Numbered from the stretch's first letter, positions 46,494 to 55,256 are shown. The stretch: 64,000 bases of DNA from Bradyrhizobium sp. AUGA SZCCT0283 (GCF_018130385.1 NZ_JAFCLU010000008.1:124001-188000), one strand, 5' to 3'. Translations and numbers: made by a program. Notes: a model not told the origin generated them from the sequence alone.

Positions 46494-46730
46494 ATGAGCA
46501 AGGCAGGTCTCGACAACCGCAAGCAGGATGGTGAAATCGGCCACAAGCACGGCGCCACCCCCATCGGCACATTGCGCAAGATTTACGGGCAGGGTTTTGC
46601 CGCCGGTTACCCCCCAACCGACAAGCTGAGCGATGTTATGCTTCACCTGAACGAGACATCGCTGAGCCAGCTCCGCCGCGACTACAAGACCGGTCATCTG
46701 GATCACAAGATCGCAAACGCCTTGCACTAG
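46494..46730 (+). CDS. Small conserved hypothetical protein
   Basis: 78-aa basic, soluble protein: MSKAGLDNRKQDGEIGHKHG, IGTLRKIYGQGFAAGYPPTD, LNETSLSQLRRDYKTGHLDH. ATG 46494 has GGGAGAG upstream. I know similar small proteins in Bradyrhizobium, without assigned function. The stop codon TAG is the first three bases of a RIME-like repeat, so the native C-terminus may have been truncated by the insertion. Confidence 0.7.
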   Translation: MSKAGLDNRKQDGEIGHKHGATPIGTLRKIYGQGFAAGYPPTDKLSDVMLHLNETSLSQLRRDYKTGHLDHKIANALH

Positions 46731-46858
46731 AGCATGATCCGGAAAACTGGGCACCGGTTTTCCCTCGCGACAAACGCGAAACGCGTTTGCGCGGAGATCA
46801 TGCTCAAATCAAAGAGATAGAGCGGGATGACGATTCGAAGAAAAGTCATCAGGCTCTA
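46728..46858. repeat. RIME1-like intergenic mosaic element
   Basis: Two adjacent palindromes: TAGAGCATGATCCGGAAAAC through GAGATCATGCTC, and GATAGAGCGGGATGAC through GTCATCAGGCTCTA. This matches my memory of the Rhizobium-specific intergenic mosaic element RIME1. It begins at the stop codon of the preceding gene. Confidence 0.8.
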
Positions 46859-46956
46859 AAGCCGGCCGTAGTCAGTCGTGGCTGAAGGAGGTTGCTGGCA
46901 TACCCTCGCAAGGCTAGCTTGATTGACATCAGCCTGCTCAGGAGAATCCCGGAATT

Positions 46957-47568
46957 ATGCCGGTCACCATCGATTACTACATGTCGCTCACCTCGCCGTG
47001 GACGTATCTCGGCAGCGCGCGGTTCGCCGCGATCGCGATGCGAAATGGCGCGACCGTCAACATTAAGCCCTGCAAGTTCGGGCCGATCTTCGAGCAGACC
47101 GGCGGGCTGCCGCTGCCGAAGCGCTCGCCGCAGCGGCAGGCCTACCGGATGATGGAGTTGAAGCGCTGGCGCGAGGTGCTGGGCATTCCGATCAATCTTG
47201 AGCCGAAGCATTTTCCCTGCGACGACACTGCGGCGACCCGCCTGGTGATTGCGGCCAAGCTGCAGGGCAGGAATGCCCATCGGCTGTCGCTGGAACTCTC
47301 CCGCGCGGTATGGGAACGCGAGGAAACGCTCGCCGATCCCGCAGCGATCTCGTTGGCCGCCCAGCGCGCCGGCCTCGACGCCACGGAGCTGCGCGCGGGC
47401 GCTCCTTCGGACGCCGAACTCGACGGGCTGCATGAGAAATTTACGCAGGAGGCGCTGAGCGCGGGCGTCTTCGGTGCGCCGAGCTACGTGTTGCCGTCCG
47501 GTGAAATCTTCTGGGGTCAGGATCGGCTGGAACTGCTGGAACGCGCGCTGAAGAAGCTGGCGCCATAG
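46957..47568 (+). CDS. 2-hydroxychromene-2-carboxylate isomerase family protein
   Basis: 203-aa DsbA-fold, kappa-GST-like protein. The N-terminal YMSLTSPWTYLGSARF carries the Ser that binds glutathione; the C-terminal GVFGAPSYVLPSGEIFWGQD is the family signature with cis-Pro. HCCA isomerase acts in naphthalene breakdown, but most members outside such clusters have unknown substrates; there is no aromatic pathway here. The stop codon TAG again coincides with the first bases of a RIME-like repeat. Confidence 0.9.
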   Translation: MPVTIDYYMSLTSPWTYLGSARFAAIAMRNGATVNIKPCKFGPIFEQTGGLPLPKRSPQRQAYRMMELKRWREVLGIPINLEPKHFPCDDTAATRLVIAAKLQGRNAHRLSLELSRAVWEREETLADPAAISLAAQRAGLDATELRAGAPSDAELDGLHEKFTQEALSAGVFGAPSYVLPSGEIFWGQDRLELLERALKKLAP

Positions 47569-47664
47569 CGTTTTCGAGCGAAGTGGGAACCGGTTCGCGC
47601 GAAGAAAACGCGTCAAAGCAAGAATCTGGAGTATCGGTTCTGATCAATCAGAACCGATACTCCA
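47566..47664. repeat. RIME-like element after the isomerase gene
   Basis: First palindrome GCGTTTTCGAGCG through GAAGAAAACGC; second GGAGTATCGGTTCTGAT / ATCAGAACCGATACTCC is a perfect long hairpin. It is a diverged relative of the element at 46728, starting within the stop codon of the isomerase. Confidence 0.75.
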
Positions 47665-47667
47665 GTC

Positions 47668-47709
47668 AAAAAAAGCAGGGCGCGACCGGCATCACCACGG
47701 TCGCGCCCT
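47668..47709 (-). terminator. Orphan leftward terminator
   Basis: Perfect 12-bp stem AGGGCGCGACCG / CGGTCGCGCCCT with a 9-base loop; read leftward it is followed by GC and seven T. No minus-strand protein gene lies within the next kilobase upstream, so it may end an unannotated small RNA starting between about 47750 and 47890. Confidence 0.65.
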
Positions 47710-47890
47710 ACGTCGCCGGTCAATGGGGCAGGGGGAATAACCGGCTGCCGGGATGACTCCGAGCCCCCGGATTCGTTCCCGCGCTCCGCAGATTTTTTTC
47801 GTACACGGTTAAGTGATCGAGAAGCGCCGGACCTTCGATGGCTCGGCCCGGGTTGTGTCCGTGATCGCCATGGGGCGAGGGACAAATCGC

Positions 47891-48307
47891 ATGTCACAGA
47901 TTTTCAAAGCAATTTTAGCCGCTCTCGCTATTACCGCGACATTTGGCGCCTTCCAACTCGCCTCGGGCCACGACCTCACCGGCTGGCGGCAACTCGCCGC
48001 GACCGAGCCGGCGGCGGAGATCAACCGCGCCGCCAAGGCCGACCGCGCGGCGCTGAAGGCCGCGCCGGGCCAGACCGAGACGATTACGATCCGTAACGTC
48101 GGCCTCGATGACACCTCCGTGGTGGTGCGTGTTCCCGTGGTCCAGGCGCCCACGGTCCAAGCGCCCGTGGTTCGCGAGCAGGTACGGAACCGCCCGGCGG
48201 GGCCGGCCAGGCCCGGCGCATCGAAGATGACGGTGGCCTGCGAACCGCCGGTCAGCGTGTTGACCGAAGTTGCAAAACTGCTTCAGCCCGGTCGCTGCGT
48301 GACCTGA
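47891..48307 (+). CDS. Exported hypothetical protein
   Basis: 138-aa protein with a signal-like N-terminus (IFKAILAALAITATFGAFQL) followed by an Ala/Asp/Arg-rich helical part and a Val/Pro-rich repeat (VPVVQAPTVQAPVVREQV). Two Cys near the C-terminus (TVACEPPVSVL, QPGRC) may pair. ATG 47891 has GAGGGA eight bases upstream; ATG 47870 is an alternative. No family is recognised. Confidence 0.65.
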   Translation: MSQIFKAILAALAITATFGAFQLASGHDLTGWRQLAATEPAAEINRAAKADRAALKAAPGQTETITIRNVGLDDTSVVVRVPVVQAPTVQAPVVREQVRNRPAGPARPGASKMTVACEPPVSVLTEVAKLLQPGRCVT

Positions 48308-48352
48308 TCGTGGCGTGCGGTGTCCGCGAAGCGCGCCTGGATCCATAGATCC

Positions 48353-48442
48353 GTAGAGTGGGCAAGGGCGCGTTAGCGACGTGCCCACCATCCATCATCG
48401 CGCGCGCCTCTTGATGGTGGGCACGCTGCGCTTTGCCCTACG
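48353..48442. repeat. Dispersed intergenic repeat (GTAGAGTGGGCAAGG type), second member
   Basis: GTAGAGTGGGCAAGGGCGC at the left and GCGCTTTGCCCTAC at the right are inverted, with an inner pair GTGCCCACCATCCATCA / TTGATGGTGGGCAC. It is a complete hairpin version of the element at 35601-35717. Confidence 0.85.
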
Positions 48443-48599
48443 AATTGCTGCGCACTGCGAACTGATTTGCTTTGCGCGCAAGCAGAATCTCGACGCACAA
48501 CTGCGACAAGTTGGCACGACGGGCAAATCAGTTAAAACCTGTCCAGCCCTCCGCGCAAAAATATTCCGCTTAACTTCGAGACCAAATCATTTGCATAAC

Positions 48600-48970
48600 T
48601 CCGCCCGTCTCACGGCGGATGAGGGGCGTTGGCCATCGTCACGAACGCGCGGTGAGATGCGATGGACGCGAGAGCCGCGACTGACGTGTGCGGCTCAAGC
48701 GTACGGCGAAGTCGTGTGGTCCTGACGCCGCGGTGCTGGCGTCAAGTTCTTGAGAAGCAAGCTTCTTGAGGACGACGGTGGCAAGAAAGCCGTTCACCGG
48801 GGAGAGCACGAAGTAAGCCGTAAAGCCATTGCGCAGGGAAGGCCGGAGTGTTTCCGCTGGACCTGTATGCTCGTGTGCGCGTTCCTTGTGCGCAATTGCA
48901 CACGAGACCGCGGGTGCAGCGTGCACCCGGTCTTCCCTGCGCCCTCTGATAACGAGGGCGGGAAGTTCTC
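48600..48970. repeat. Long dispersed Bradyrhizobium-type repeat
   Basis: About 370 bases that I recognise, from memory, as a multi-copy sequence of Bradyrhizobium and Nitrobacter genomes (stretches such as GGCGAAGTCGTGTGGTCCTG and GAGCACGAAGTAAGCCGTAA). It contains hairpins GTGCGCAATTGCAC and GGGTGCAGCGTGCACCC. Open frames in it are not conserved as proteins. Boundaries are approximate. Its nature (dead mobile element or structured RNA) is open. Confidence 0.6.
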
Positions 48971-49115
48971 CAGCAAACCTCGGGCGCAATGCGCCGCGAG
49001 ATCGCGGATGTATGTCATCCTGCGGGACCGGAATGTTTAGCCGACCCGTTGGCTCGCAATGACGTGGATAGGCCGCGGCGCGCTCGATACCTCGCCTTCG
49101 CGGGGTGCGGACTTG

Positions 49116-49568
49116 CTACTCCGCCGGCGCTTCGCTGGCGCTGCCGCCGTTGTTGGCGCGGCTCGCGAGAAATCCCAGCGCCAGCCCGCCGACCGCGAGG
49201 ATCGGGATCAGCTTCTTGACGCCGACGGCGCGGATCACCTGGATGCCGGCCGCCACCAGCATCGGATCGGACAGCACGGTCTGCGCGGTGGATTTTGCCA
49301 TCCTCGCCGCCTCTTCGGCGCGCGCCTCGATCTGCTTCTTGCGCGCCATGTAGCAGCCGGCCGCGATCAGGGTGACGACGAAGAAGATGGCGGCCCCGGT
49401 CAGGCAGGCCTGCACGGGACCGTATCTCTCCAGCACGAACACGAAAGCCGCCGCGCACAGAAAGCCGGTCGTGACCAGCAACGCCATGGCCGCCGCTGCC
49501 GCAAGCGACGTCAGCCGCAGCGCGGAGCCGGTCGACTCCTTGAAATCATCGATCAGTCGCTGAAACAT
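49116..49568 (-). CDS. Two-helix membrane protein, YqjE/holin-superfamily III-like
   Basis: 150-aa protein: an amphipathic N-terminus (MFQRLIDDFKESTGSALRLT), two adjacent hydrophobic helices (SLAAAAAMALLVTTGFLCAA and AAIFFVVTLIAAGCYMARKK), a charged helix, and a third weaker hydrophobic stretch near LIPILAVGGLALGFL. This plan and the neighbour fit the YqjD-YqjE pair of E. coli, stress-linked inner-membrane proteins. ATG 49568 was chosen; a longer reading to 49706 overlaps the intergenic gap. Confidence 0.72.
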   Translation of the reverse strand: MFQRLIDDFKESTGSALRLTSLAAAAAMALLVTTGFLCAAAFVFVLERYGPVQACLTGAAIFFVVTLIAAGCYMARKKQIEARAEEAARMAKSTAQTVLSDPMLVAAGIQVIRAVGVKKLIPILAVGGLALGFLASRANNGGSASEAPAE

Positions 49569-49736
49569 GGCCAAACCTCTGATCCAAGAGCCTCGATCCG
49601 AAAGCTGAGATCCGAAAACGACGTCAACGAAACAAGCCGCAATACGCAACGGCGCCGCGGCGTCTGGCTCGCCGCCACGCGCTACCGAAGTCGATCGGCG
49701 CCACAATCGTCTGCGCCCAAACTACCTGCGCCAGAT

Positions 49737-50108
49737 CTACCTGCGCCACGCCACGCCGATCAGAAAGCCGACGCCAAGCGCCAGCGCGACAGTCGCCAGC
49801 GGGCGCTGCGTGATGGCGTCTTCCAGCGTCTCCTCGATCGAGGACGCGGCGTCATGGGCGGCGTCCATCATCGCGCTGCCGCGCTCGGACATGTCGTCGA
49901 CGGCCTGTTCCGCATTGGCGCGCGCCTGCTTGTAGCCCCGGCGCGCCTGCTTGGTGGCGGTGCCGGCGAAACTGTTGAGCGCGTCGGTGATCTGTTCGGT
50001 CAGGGCGGCGATATCGTTTTTCACGGCGATTACATCCTTCTGCAGGCGTTCATAGGTCGCTTTGTCGGTCGGATTTCTCGTCGCGGCTTCACCGTTCGTC
50101 ATCGACAT
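49737..50108 (-). CDS. DUF883 family (YqjD/ElaB-like) ribosome-associated membrane protein
   Basis: 123-aa protein: a helical N-terminal domain (RLQKDVIAVKNDIAALTEQI), a long Ala-rich amphipathic middle, and a C-terminal membrane anchor LATVALALGVGFLIGVAWRR with the terminal Arg pair typical of the family. In E. coli, YqjD and ElaB bind ribosomes to the membrane in stationary phase. An exact EcfG-type promoter lies 37 bases upstream, and the YqjE-like gene follows on the same strand. Confidence 0.92.
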   Translation of the reverse strand: MSMTNGEAATRNPTDKATYERLQKDVIAVKNDIAALTEQITDALNSFAGTATKQARRGYKQARANAEQAVDDMSERGSAMMDAAHDAASSIEETLEDAITQRPLATVALALGVGFLIGVAWRR

Positions 50109-50144
50109 CGAAAGCTCCCAGGTACTGAAATCAGCTGCGGAACA

Positions 50145-50169
50145 AACGCCCCGTCGAAGGGGAAGTTCC
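50145..50169 (-). promoter_or_regulatory. EcfG-type promoter of the DUF883 gene
   Basis: Minus strand GGAAC (50169-50165), 16 bases, CGTT (50148-50145): an exact match to GGAAC-N16-CGTT. The -10 element is 37 bases from the start codon. The spacer is itself partly palindromic (CCCCTTCGACGGGG). Confidence 0.75.
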
Positions 50170-50183
50170 CGGTGCGGAGCCGG

Positions 50184-51371
50184 CTAATCCTCGGGCAGCT
50201 GCGGCGAATCGGGCGGCATCAGATGCTCCTTCACGATCAGCGCGACGATTAGGAGCGGCGACGACAGGAACGCGCCCATCGGGCCCCACAGCCAGGTCCA
50301 GAAGGCGAGTGCGATGAACACGGCGAGCGCGTTCAACTCCAGCCGGCGGCCGACGATCATCGGGGTGAGGAAGTGACCTTCCAGGAAGGTCATGGCCGCA
50401 AACAGCGCCGGTGCGAGCAGTCCGGCGCCAATGCTCGGGAACGCGACTTGGCCGACCACGACCAGGACCGCGAACATCGCCACCGGGCCGATGATCGGAA
50501 TGAAATTCAGGATCGCGGCCAGCGCGCCGAGGCCGGCCGGATTGGGCATGCCCGTGACCGCGCAGATCAGGCCGGTGACGACGCCGACGCCGACATTGAT
50601 CGTGGTCACCATCAAGAGGTAGTTGCCGAGATGCTCCTCGATCTCATTGATCATCCGCAACGTCCGCAGCCGCGCCGTTCGCTCGCCGAAATTCATGATC
50701 ATGGCCCGGCGCAGGTCCCGCCAGCTCGCGATGAACAGGATCAGCGTGGCCGCGAACAGCAGGAATTCGGCAAAGGTCGGCGACAGGAATTCCAATGTCG
50801 GCTGTACCCAGTCGATCTTGGGCAGATGCAATGTCGTGAGCGTGCCGGGGCCGCCGAGCATGCTTTGCAGCTCCTGCCAGAGCGCGAGCGGCCGGTCGAA
50901 CACGTGCAGCTTCTCCTTCAGCAGCGCCCCCAGCTCCGGCAGCTTGCCGCTCCATTCCACTGCGGGCGAGGCGATCATGCCGACCATGAAGGTGGCCCCG
51001 GCGCCGGCGGTCGCCACGATCAGCACGGCGGCGATCGCGCGCGGAATGCGGCAGCGTTCGAGGAAACTGGCGGCCGGCGACAGCATGGTCCCGACGATGA
51101 AGGCCATCGTGATCGGCAGAAAGAACGCCCTGGCCAGATAGAGGCCGGCAATGATGCAGATGATCAGGAGGCCGACGAGGGCGATGGCCACCACTTCGGT
51201 GCGGCGGATGACCGGCGGCAATTCGTTTCTGCTGTCGGGGACCGGCGTACCTTCGTGCCCGTTGGGAAGCTGGCGTTCACCGGGCAAAGGTCTTGTCGGC
51301 GGGGATTTGGAAGCCAAAGGCCTGGCGGGCGAAGGCTTGGCGGGTACAGGCTTGGTGGGAATGACGCTCAC
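50184..51371 (-). CDS. AI-2E family (PerM/TqsA-type) transporter
   Basis: 395-aa membrane protein of the AI-2 exporter superfamily. A Pro/Lys-rich cytoplasmic N-terminus (about 60 residues) precedes about eight helices, with the family marks LNFIPIIGPVAMFAVLVVVG, FLEGHFLTPMIVGRRLELN and LWGPMGAFLSSPLLIVALIV. The family includes quorum-signal exporters and Na+/H+ antiporters, so the substrate is open. The start is GTG 51371 after GGGG; an exact EcfG-type promoter is 69 bases upstream, divergent from that of the L,D-transpeptidase. Confidence 0.9.
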   Translation of the reverse strand: MSVIPTKPVPAKPSPARPLASKSPPTRPLPGERQLPNGHEGTPVPDSRNELPPVIRRTEVVAIALVGLLIICIIAGLYLARAFFLPITMAFIVGTMLSPAASFLERCRIPRAIAAVLIVATAGAGATFMVGMIASPAVEWSGKLPELGALLKEKLHVFDRPLALWQELQSMLGGPGTLTTLHLPKIDWVQPTLEFLSPTFAEFLLFAATLILFIASWRDLRRAMIMNFGERTARLRTLRMINEIEEHLGNYLLMVTTINVGVGVVTGLICAVTGMPNPAGLGALAAILNFIPIIGPVAMFAVLVVVGQVAFPSIGAGLLAPALFAAMTFLEGHFLTPMIVGRRLELNALAVFIALAFWTWLWGPMGAFLSSPLLIVALIVKEHLMPPDSPQLPED

Positions 51372-51439
51372 AATGGTTTTCCCCCGCCCGAGGCGGCGAT
51401 CATAGGCAGACGCGACCTCGCGATCCGTACTGCCACCAC

Positions 51440-51464
51440 AACGTGGCGCGGACACGCGGGTTCC
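51440..51464 (-). promoter_or_regulatory. EcfG-type promoter of the AI-2E transporter gene
   Basis: Minus strand GGAAC (51464-51460), 16 bases, CGTT (51443-51440): exact match. It is back to back with the promoter at 51523, with about 60 bases between the two -35 elements. Confidence 0.75.
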
Positions 51465-51522
51465 AATCGTGGAGATGTGCATTGTCGCGCTTGGCAAGGT
51501 GGCACCGCAACGGCGGCCGAAC

Positions 51523-51547
51523 GGAACTGCCGGCCCCCCGGCGCGTT
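51523..51547 (+). promoter_or_regulatory. EcfG-type promoter of the L,D-transpeptidase gene
   Basis: GGAAC (51523-51527), 16 bases, CGTT (51544-51547): exact match, 47 bases upstream of the chosen ATG at 51594. Confidence 0.75.
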
Positions 51548-51593
51548 TGTTGGTGCAGAGCATCCAATGATGCACATCCAACGGGGCAGTCCC

Positions 51594-52361
51594 ATGACAC
51601 AGTCCTTTGATCGCCGGCCTTCGTCGCGCGTAACGGGCGCACTCGTTCTCATCAGCGCCGTCCTGCTGGCGCCTGTATTGTCCGGCGCTGCGAGCGCGCA
51701 GACCTTCGGCTACGCTGCCAGCCAGCCGAATGCATATCCTACCGATGAGGTGATCGCCTCCGACGAGGCCGCGACGCCCGAGCGGCTTCGCCGCGCCGTC
51801 GTCGCCTTTGGCACCACCGAGGCGCCCGGCACCATCATTATCGATACCGGCAACACCACGCTCTACTACGTGCTCGGCCAGGGACGTGCCATCAGGTATG
51901 GCGTCGGCGTCGGCCGCGACGGCTTTACCTGGTCCGGGGTGCAGACCATCAGCCGCAAGGCGGAATGGCCGGACTGGCATCCGCCGGCAGAGATGATCGC
52001 GCGCCAGCCCTATCTGCCGCGCTTCATGGCCGGCGGTCCCGGCAATCCGCTCGGCGCGCGGGCGATGTATCTCGGCACCAGCCAGTACCGCATTCACGGC
52101 ACCAACGATCCTTCGACGATCGGGAAATTCGTCTCGTCGGGCTGCATCCGCCTGACCAATGCGGACGTCGCCGATCTGTTCAGCCGGGTCGATGTCGGCA
52201 CCAAGGTCGTGGTGCTGCCGAAGAACGCACCGGTGATGGCGCGCGGCGGGGATAGCAGGACCGGCATCACGGCTCGTCCGGCCGGCACGCATCCGCGCCC
52301 GGTCGCGACCACGCCCTCGGGCCGCCAGGCGATGAACCTGCTGGCGCCGCAGCTCAATTGA
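51594..52361 (+). CDS. L,D-transpeptidase (YkuD domain)
   Basis: 255-aa exported cell-wall cross-linking enzyme. The signal peptide ends near ASAQT (about residue 36). The YkuD catalytic core shows YRIHGTNDPSTIGKFVSSGC: the His and the nucleophilic Cys followed by IRLTNADV are the catalytic pair. A Pro/Thr-rich tail follows. It makes 3-3 peptide bridges or anchors envelope proteins. ATG 51594 has GGGG upstream. It overlaps nothing and is followed at 36 bases by a DUF2865 gene. Confidence 0.93.
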   Translation: MTQSFDRRPSSRVTGALVLISAVLLAPVLSGAASAQTFGYAASQPNAYPTDEVIASDEAATPERLRRAVVAFGTTEAPGTIIIDTGNTTLYYVLGQGRAIRYGVGVGRDGFTWSGVQTISRKAEWPDWHPPAEMIARQPYLPRFMAGGPGNPLGARAMYLGTSQYRIHGTNDPSTIGKFVSSGCIRLTNADVADLFSRVDVGTKVVVLPKNAPVMARGGDSRTGITARPAGTHPRPVATTPSGRQAMNLLAPQLN

Positions 52362-52396
52362 GTCGACGCGTCGTGTGGCATGAGAGGAGAAGCTTG

Positions 52397-53035
52397 ATGC
52401 GATCAGGAAAACCGGCAGCATGGGGGGCAGCCGCGTTGGTGTGTGCTTCGGTGCTGGCGCCTGCCGCGCAGGCCCAGGACTTCTTCTCGCAACTGTTCGG
52501 CGGGTTCGCCCGCCCGCGCCAGCAACCCTATATCCAGATGCCGTTCGGCAATGACGACGGTCAGGTCTACGCGCCGCGAGGCGAGGGGCGTGCTCGCTAC
52601 GGCGGCGGCCAGGCGTTTTGCGTGCGGACCTGCGACGGGCGCTATTTCCCGGTCACCGCATCAGACAATGCAAGCCGCGCGGCTACCTGCAACGGCTTCT
52701 GCCCGGCGAGCGAAACCAAAGTGTTCTACGGCAGCAGCATCGACAATGCGACCGCCGAAAACGGCAAATCCTATTCGGAGCTGCCGAACGCGTTCCGTTA
52801 TCGCAACGAACTCGTCAGCGGCTGCACCTGCAACGGCAAGGACCAGATCGGTCTCGCGCCGGTCAAGATCGAGGACGACCCGACGCTGCGCAAGGGCGAT
52901 ATCGTCGCCGGCGAGAACGGCCTTCTGGTCGCCGGCCGCAGCGCCGACAGGCGCGGCGCCGAACTGAATTTCTCGCCCGCCTCGGAAAAGGTCCGCGCCA
53001 AGTACGGGCGGGTGCCTGTCGTGGCGAGGGAGTGA
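52397..53035 (+). CDS. DUF2865 family exported protein
   Basis: 212-aa secreted protein. The signal peptide ends AAQAQD near residue 25. The DUF2865 core has FCVRTCDGRYFPVTASDN, RAATCNGFCPASETKVFYGS and YRNELVSGCTCNG, with six or more Cys likely in disulphides. ATG 52397 follows AGGAGAAG. It lies 35 bases behind the L,D-transpeptidase and so probably shares its EcfG promoter; the pairing suggests a cell-wall role, but the activity is unknown. Confidence 0.88.
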   Translation: MRSGKPAAWGAAALVCASVLAPAAQAQDFFSQLFGGFARPRQQPYIQMPFGNDDGQVYAPRGEGRARYGGGQAFCVRTCDGRYFPVTASDNASRAATCNGFCPASETKVFYGSSIDNATAENGKSYSELPNAFRYRNELVSGCTCNGKDQIGLAPVKIEDDPTLRKGDIVAGENGLLVAGRSADRRGAELNFSPASEKVRAKYGRVPVVARE

Positions 53036-53081
53036 GGGTGCTTGCCGGCTGTCATGGCCGGGCATGACGCGTGGAGGGGAA

Positions 53082-55049
53082 TTACGCCGCGCGGATCTTG
53101 CCGAGGAAATCGGTGACCTGATTGCCCAGTTGCTGGCTCTGCGTCTCCAGCGTCTGCGAAGCGTGCTTCACATCCTCGGCGGCGGCGGCTGCGTCCGCAT
53201 CGGCCTTCACGCCGGTGATGTTGTCGGACACGTTCTTGGTGCCCTGCGCGGCGAATTGCGTCGAGCGCGTGATCTCTTGCGTCGCGGCGCCCTGTTGCTG
53301 CACGGCGGCGGCAATCGCGGTCGCGACCTCGTTGACCTCGCCGATGATGCTGCCGATGCCCTTGATGGCGTCGATGGCCTCGCCCGCTACCCGCTGGATG
53401 TCGGAGATCTGCTCGGAGATTTCCTCGGTCGCCTTCGCGGTCTGGCTCGCCAGCGATTTGACTTCGGAGGCGACCACCGCGAAGCCGCGGCCGGCCTCGC
53501 CGGCGCGCGTGGCCTCGATGGTGGCGTTGAGCGCCAGCAGGTTGGTCTGCGCGGCGATGGTGTTGATCAGGCCGACGACTTCGCCGATCCGCCCGGCCGA
53601 TTGGGCGAGCCCCTGGACGGTGCCGTCGGTGTCACGCGCCTGGCCGACCGCGCGGCTGGCGATGCCGGCGGCGTGCGCCGCCTGCTGGCTGATGTCGTTG
53701 ATCGAGGCGCTGAGCTCTTCGGAAGCCGCGGCTACCGTCTCGACGCTCATCGAGGCCTCGCCGGATGCCTTGCCGGCGACCTGGACGCGCTCGTTGGTCT
53801 GGCGCGAAATTGTCGACAGGCCGGCCGAGGTGGTCCGCATCTGGCCCGAAGCGTCACCGAGCTGGCTGAGCGTCTGGCGCACGATGCTCTCGAACTCGCC
53901 GACATAGCTCTCGATCGCCTGCTGCCACGCCATGGCGCCGGCGTTGCGCCCGGCCGCGACCTTCAGCATGGCGTCGCGCATATTGTGCAGCGGCTTGATG
54001 GCGCGGCGGGTGACGATTGTCATGGCGCCGAACGCGAGCGCCAGCGCGCCGGCCAGCAGCGTGAGCTGCATCACCAGCGAACGCTGGGCAGTGGAGCGCA
54101 GATGTGCGGCGTGATCCTTAGCGGCGTCGAGGGCTGCTTCGGCCACGGTGACGGCGGCGCCGAGACGCCCGACCGTGACCGGGGTCCACTGGTTGGCGGT
54201 CAGTTCCGGCTTCTCGCCGGCTGCGATCTGCGTCAGCAACCGGTCGCGCAGGCTGAGATATTGCGGCTCGAAATAGGCGGTCTTGGTCGCGGCGATCGCG
54301 CTCGAGATCGCCGGCGGCAGCTGCATTCCCGACGCCGTCGACTCGAGCGCGGTCCATGTCGCCTCGATGCCGCCGGTGAATTTCGTATAGGCGAGCTTCG
54401 CCTCCGGCGCGACCTTCCCGGTGTTGAGCCCGATCGAGACGATCAGCGACGCTTCGCCGGCGGTGTTGCGCAACAGCCAGGCGATCTGCTTGATCGCGAG
54501 CAACTGGTCGATCGTTGCGTCCTGATGATTGACGGCGGTGGCCAGCGTCCCGGACAACTTCTCCAGCGCCTCCAGCATGGCGTTGGAGGCAGTCATGTAC
54601 TCCTTGGCCAGTTCAGGACGGCGCTGTGCCTTCGGCTTGGCTACGGCTTCCCAGAACTCCTTCTGCAGCGTGGTCATCGTTTTGAACAGGCGGTCGAACT
54701 CGGGCACCAGCGTCTGCTGCTGGGCGAATTCCAGGCCGCCGAGCAGGGCGAGCGCGTTGCCCATCGCCGGCATTTCGGTGTCGCGGATGTTGCGCAGGTA
54801 TTTCTCGATATCGGCTTCCATCGGCGCGTCGGAATTCAGCAGCCGGGTGGTCGTGGAGCGGTCGGTGCGCAGATTGTGCATCGCCTTGAACATGTTCGCC
54901 GAGGCATCGGCGATGACAGCGATGCGGCTCGCCGCCTGCAAGCGGCCCCAGGAGTCCCAGGCATTGAGCGAAAATCCAACCACCACGCTGAAGGAGGTGA
55001 CGAGGATGACGATCTTCAGCAGCGCGGATACGGTCAGACGATTCAACAT
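53082..55049 (-). CDS. Methyl-accepting chemotaxis protein
   Basis: 655-aa transmembrane receptor. It has an N-terminal helix (about 11-30), a large periplasmic helical ligand domain (about 30-325), a second helix ([20 protein letters not shown]), HAMP, and a signalling domain whose hairpin tip is [20 protein letters not shown] followed by [20 protein letters not shown]. It reports to CheA/CheW; no che genes are nearby, so it is an orphan receptor. The ligand is unknown. Confidence 0.94.
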   Translation of the reverse strand: MLNRLTVSALLKIVILVTSFSVVVGFSLNAWDSWGRLQAASRIAVIADASANMFKAMHNLRTDRSTTTRLLNSDAPMEADIEKYLRNIRDTEMPAMGNALALLGGLEFAQQQTLVPEFDRLFKTMTTLQKEFWEAVAKPKAQRRPELAKEYMTASNAMLEALEKLSGTLATAVNHQDATIDQLLAIKQIAWLLRNTAGEASLIVSIGLNTGKVAPEAKLAYTKFTGGIEATWTALESTASGMQLPPAISSAIAATKTAYFEPQYLSLRDRLLTQIAAGEKPELTANQWTPVTVGRLGAAVTVAEAALDAAKDHAAHLRSTAQRSLVMQLTLLAGALALAFGAMTIVTRRAIKPLHNMRDAMLKVAAGRNAGAMAWQQAIESYVGEFESIVRQTLSQLGDASGQMRTTSAGLSTISRQTNERVQVAGKASGEASMSVETVAAASEELSASINDISQQAAHAAGIASRAVGQARDTDGTVQGLAQSAGRIGEVVGLINTIAAQTNLLALNATIEATRAGEAGRGFAVVASEVKSLASQTAKATEEISEQISDIQRVAGEAIDAIKGIGSIIGEVNEVATAIAAAVQQQGAATQEITRSTQFAAQGTKNVSDNITGVKADADAAAAAEDVKHASQTLETQSQQLGNQVTDFLGKIRAA

Positions 55050-55180
55050 GGATGCTCCCCCGAGGCTCGCGGGCCATTTGGCGGGAAAGCGGTAAATAGT
55101 TAGACAGCGCTATTGCCGTATAAATACTAGGATCGTTGAAATGATTGCGGTTTTCCGAGCGATTTAAGGTTCCGCCAACG

Positions 55181-55205
55181 GGAACCCGATGCGCTCATTC
55201 ACGTT
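55181..55205 (+). promoter_or_regulatory. EcfG-type promoter of the 51-aa membrane protein gene
   Basis: GGAAC (55181-55185), 16 bases, CGTT (55202-55205): exact match, 51 bases upstream of ATG 55257. Confidence 0.75.
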
Positions 55206-55256
55206 AACAAAACACTGCCAGCGCATTTTTCGGCAAATGCCGAGGGGGGACCCCGC

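Larger units (their letters stand above)
48308..49115. other. Repeat-rich gene desert
   Basis: About 800 bases without a supportable gene. It holds two dispersed repeats (48353-48442 and about 48600-48970). Short open frames that cross the second repeat look like the false genes often annotated over it in Bradyrhizobium genomes. Confidence 0.6.

Noticed and set aside
50373-51569. Long open frame on + running into the L,D-transpeptidase gene
   Set aside because: It is antisense to the AI-2E transporter; composition is His/Arg/Asp-rich mirror code, and the signal peptide of the transpeptidase begins only at 51594.
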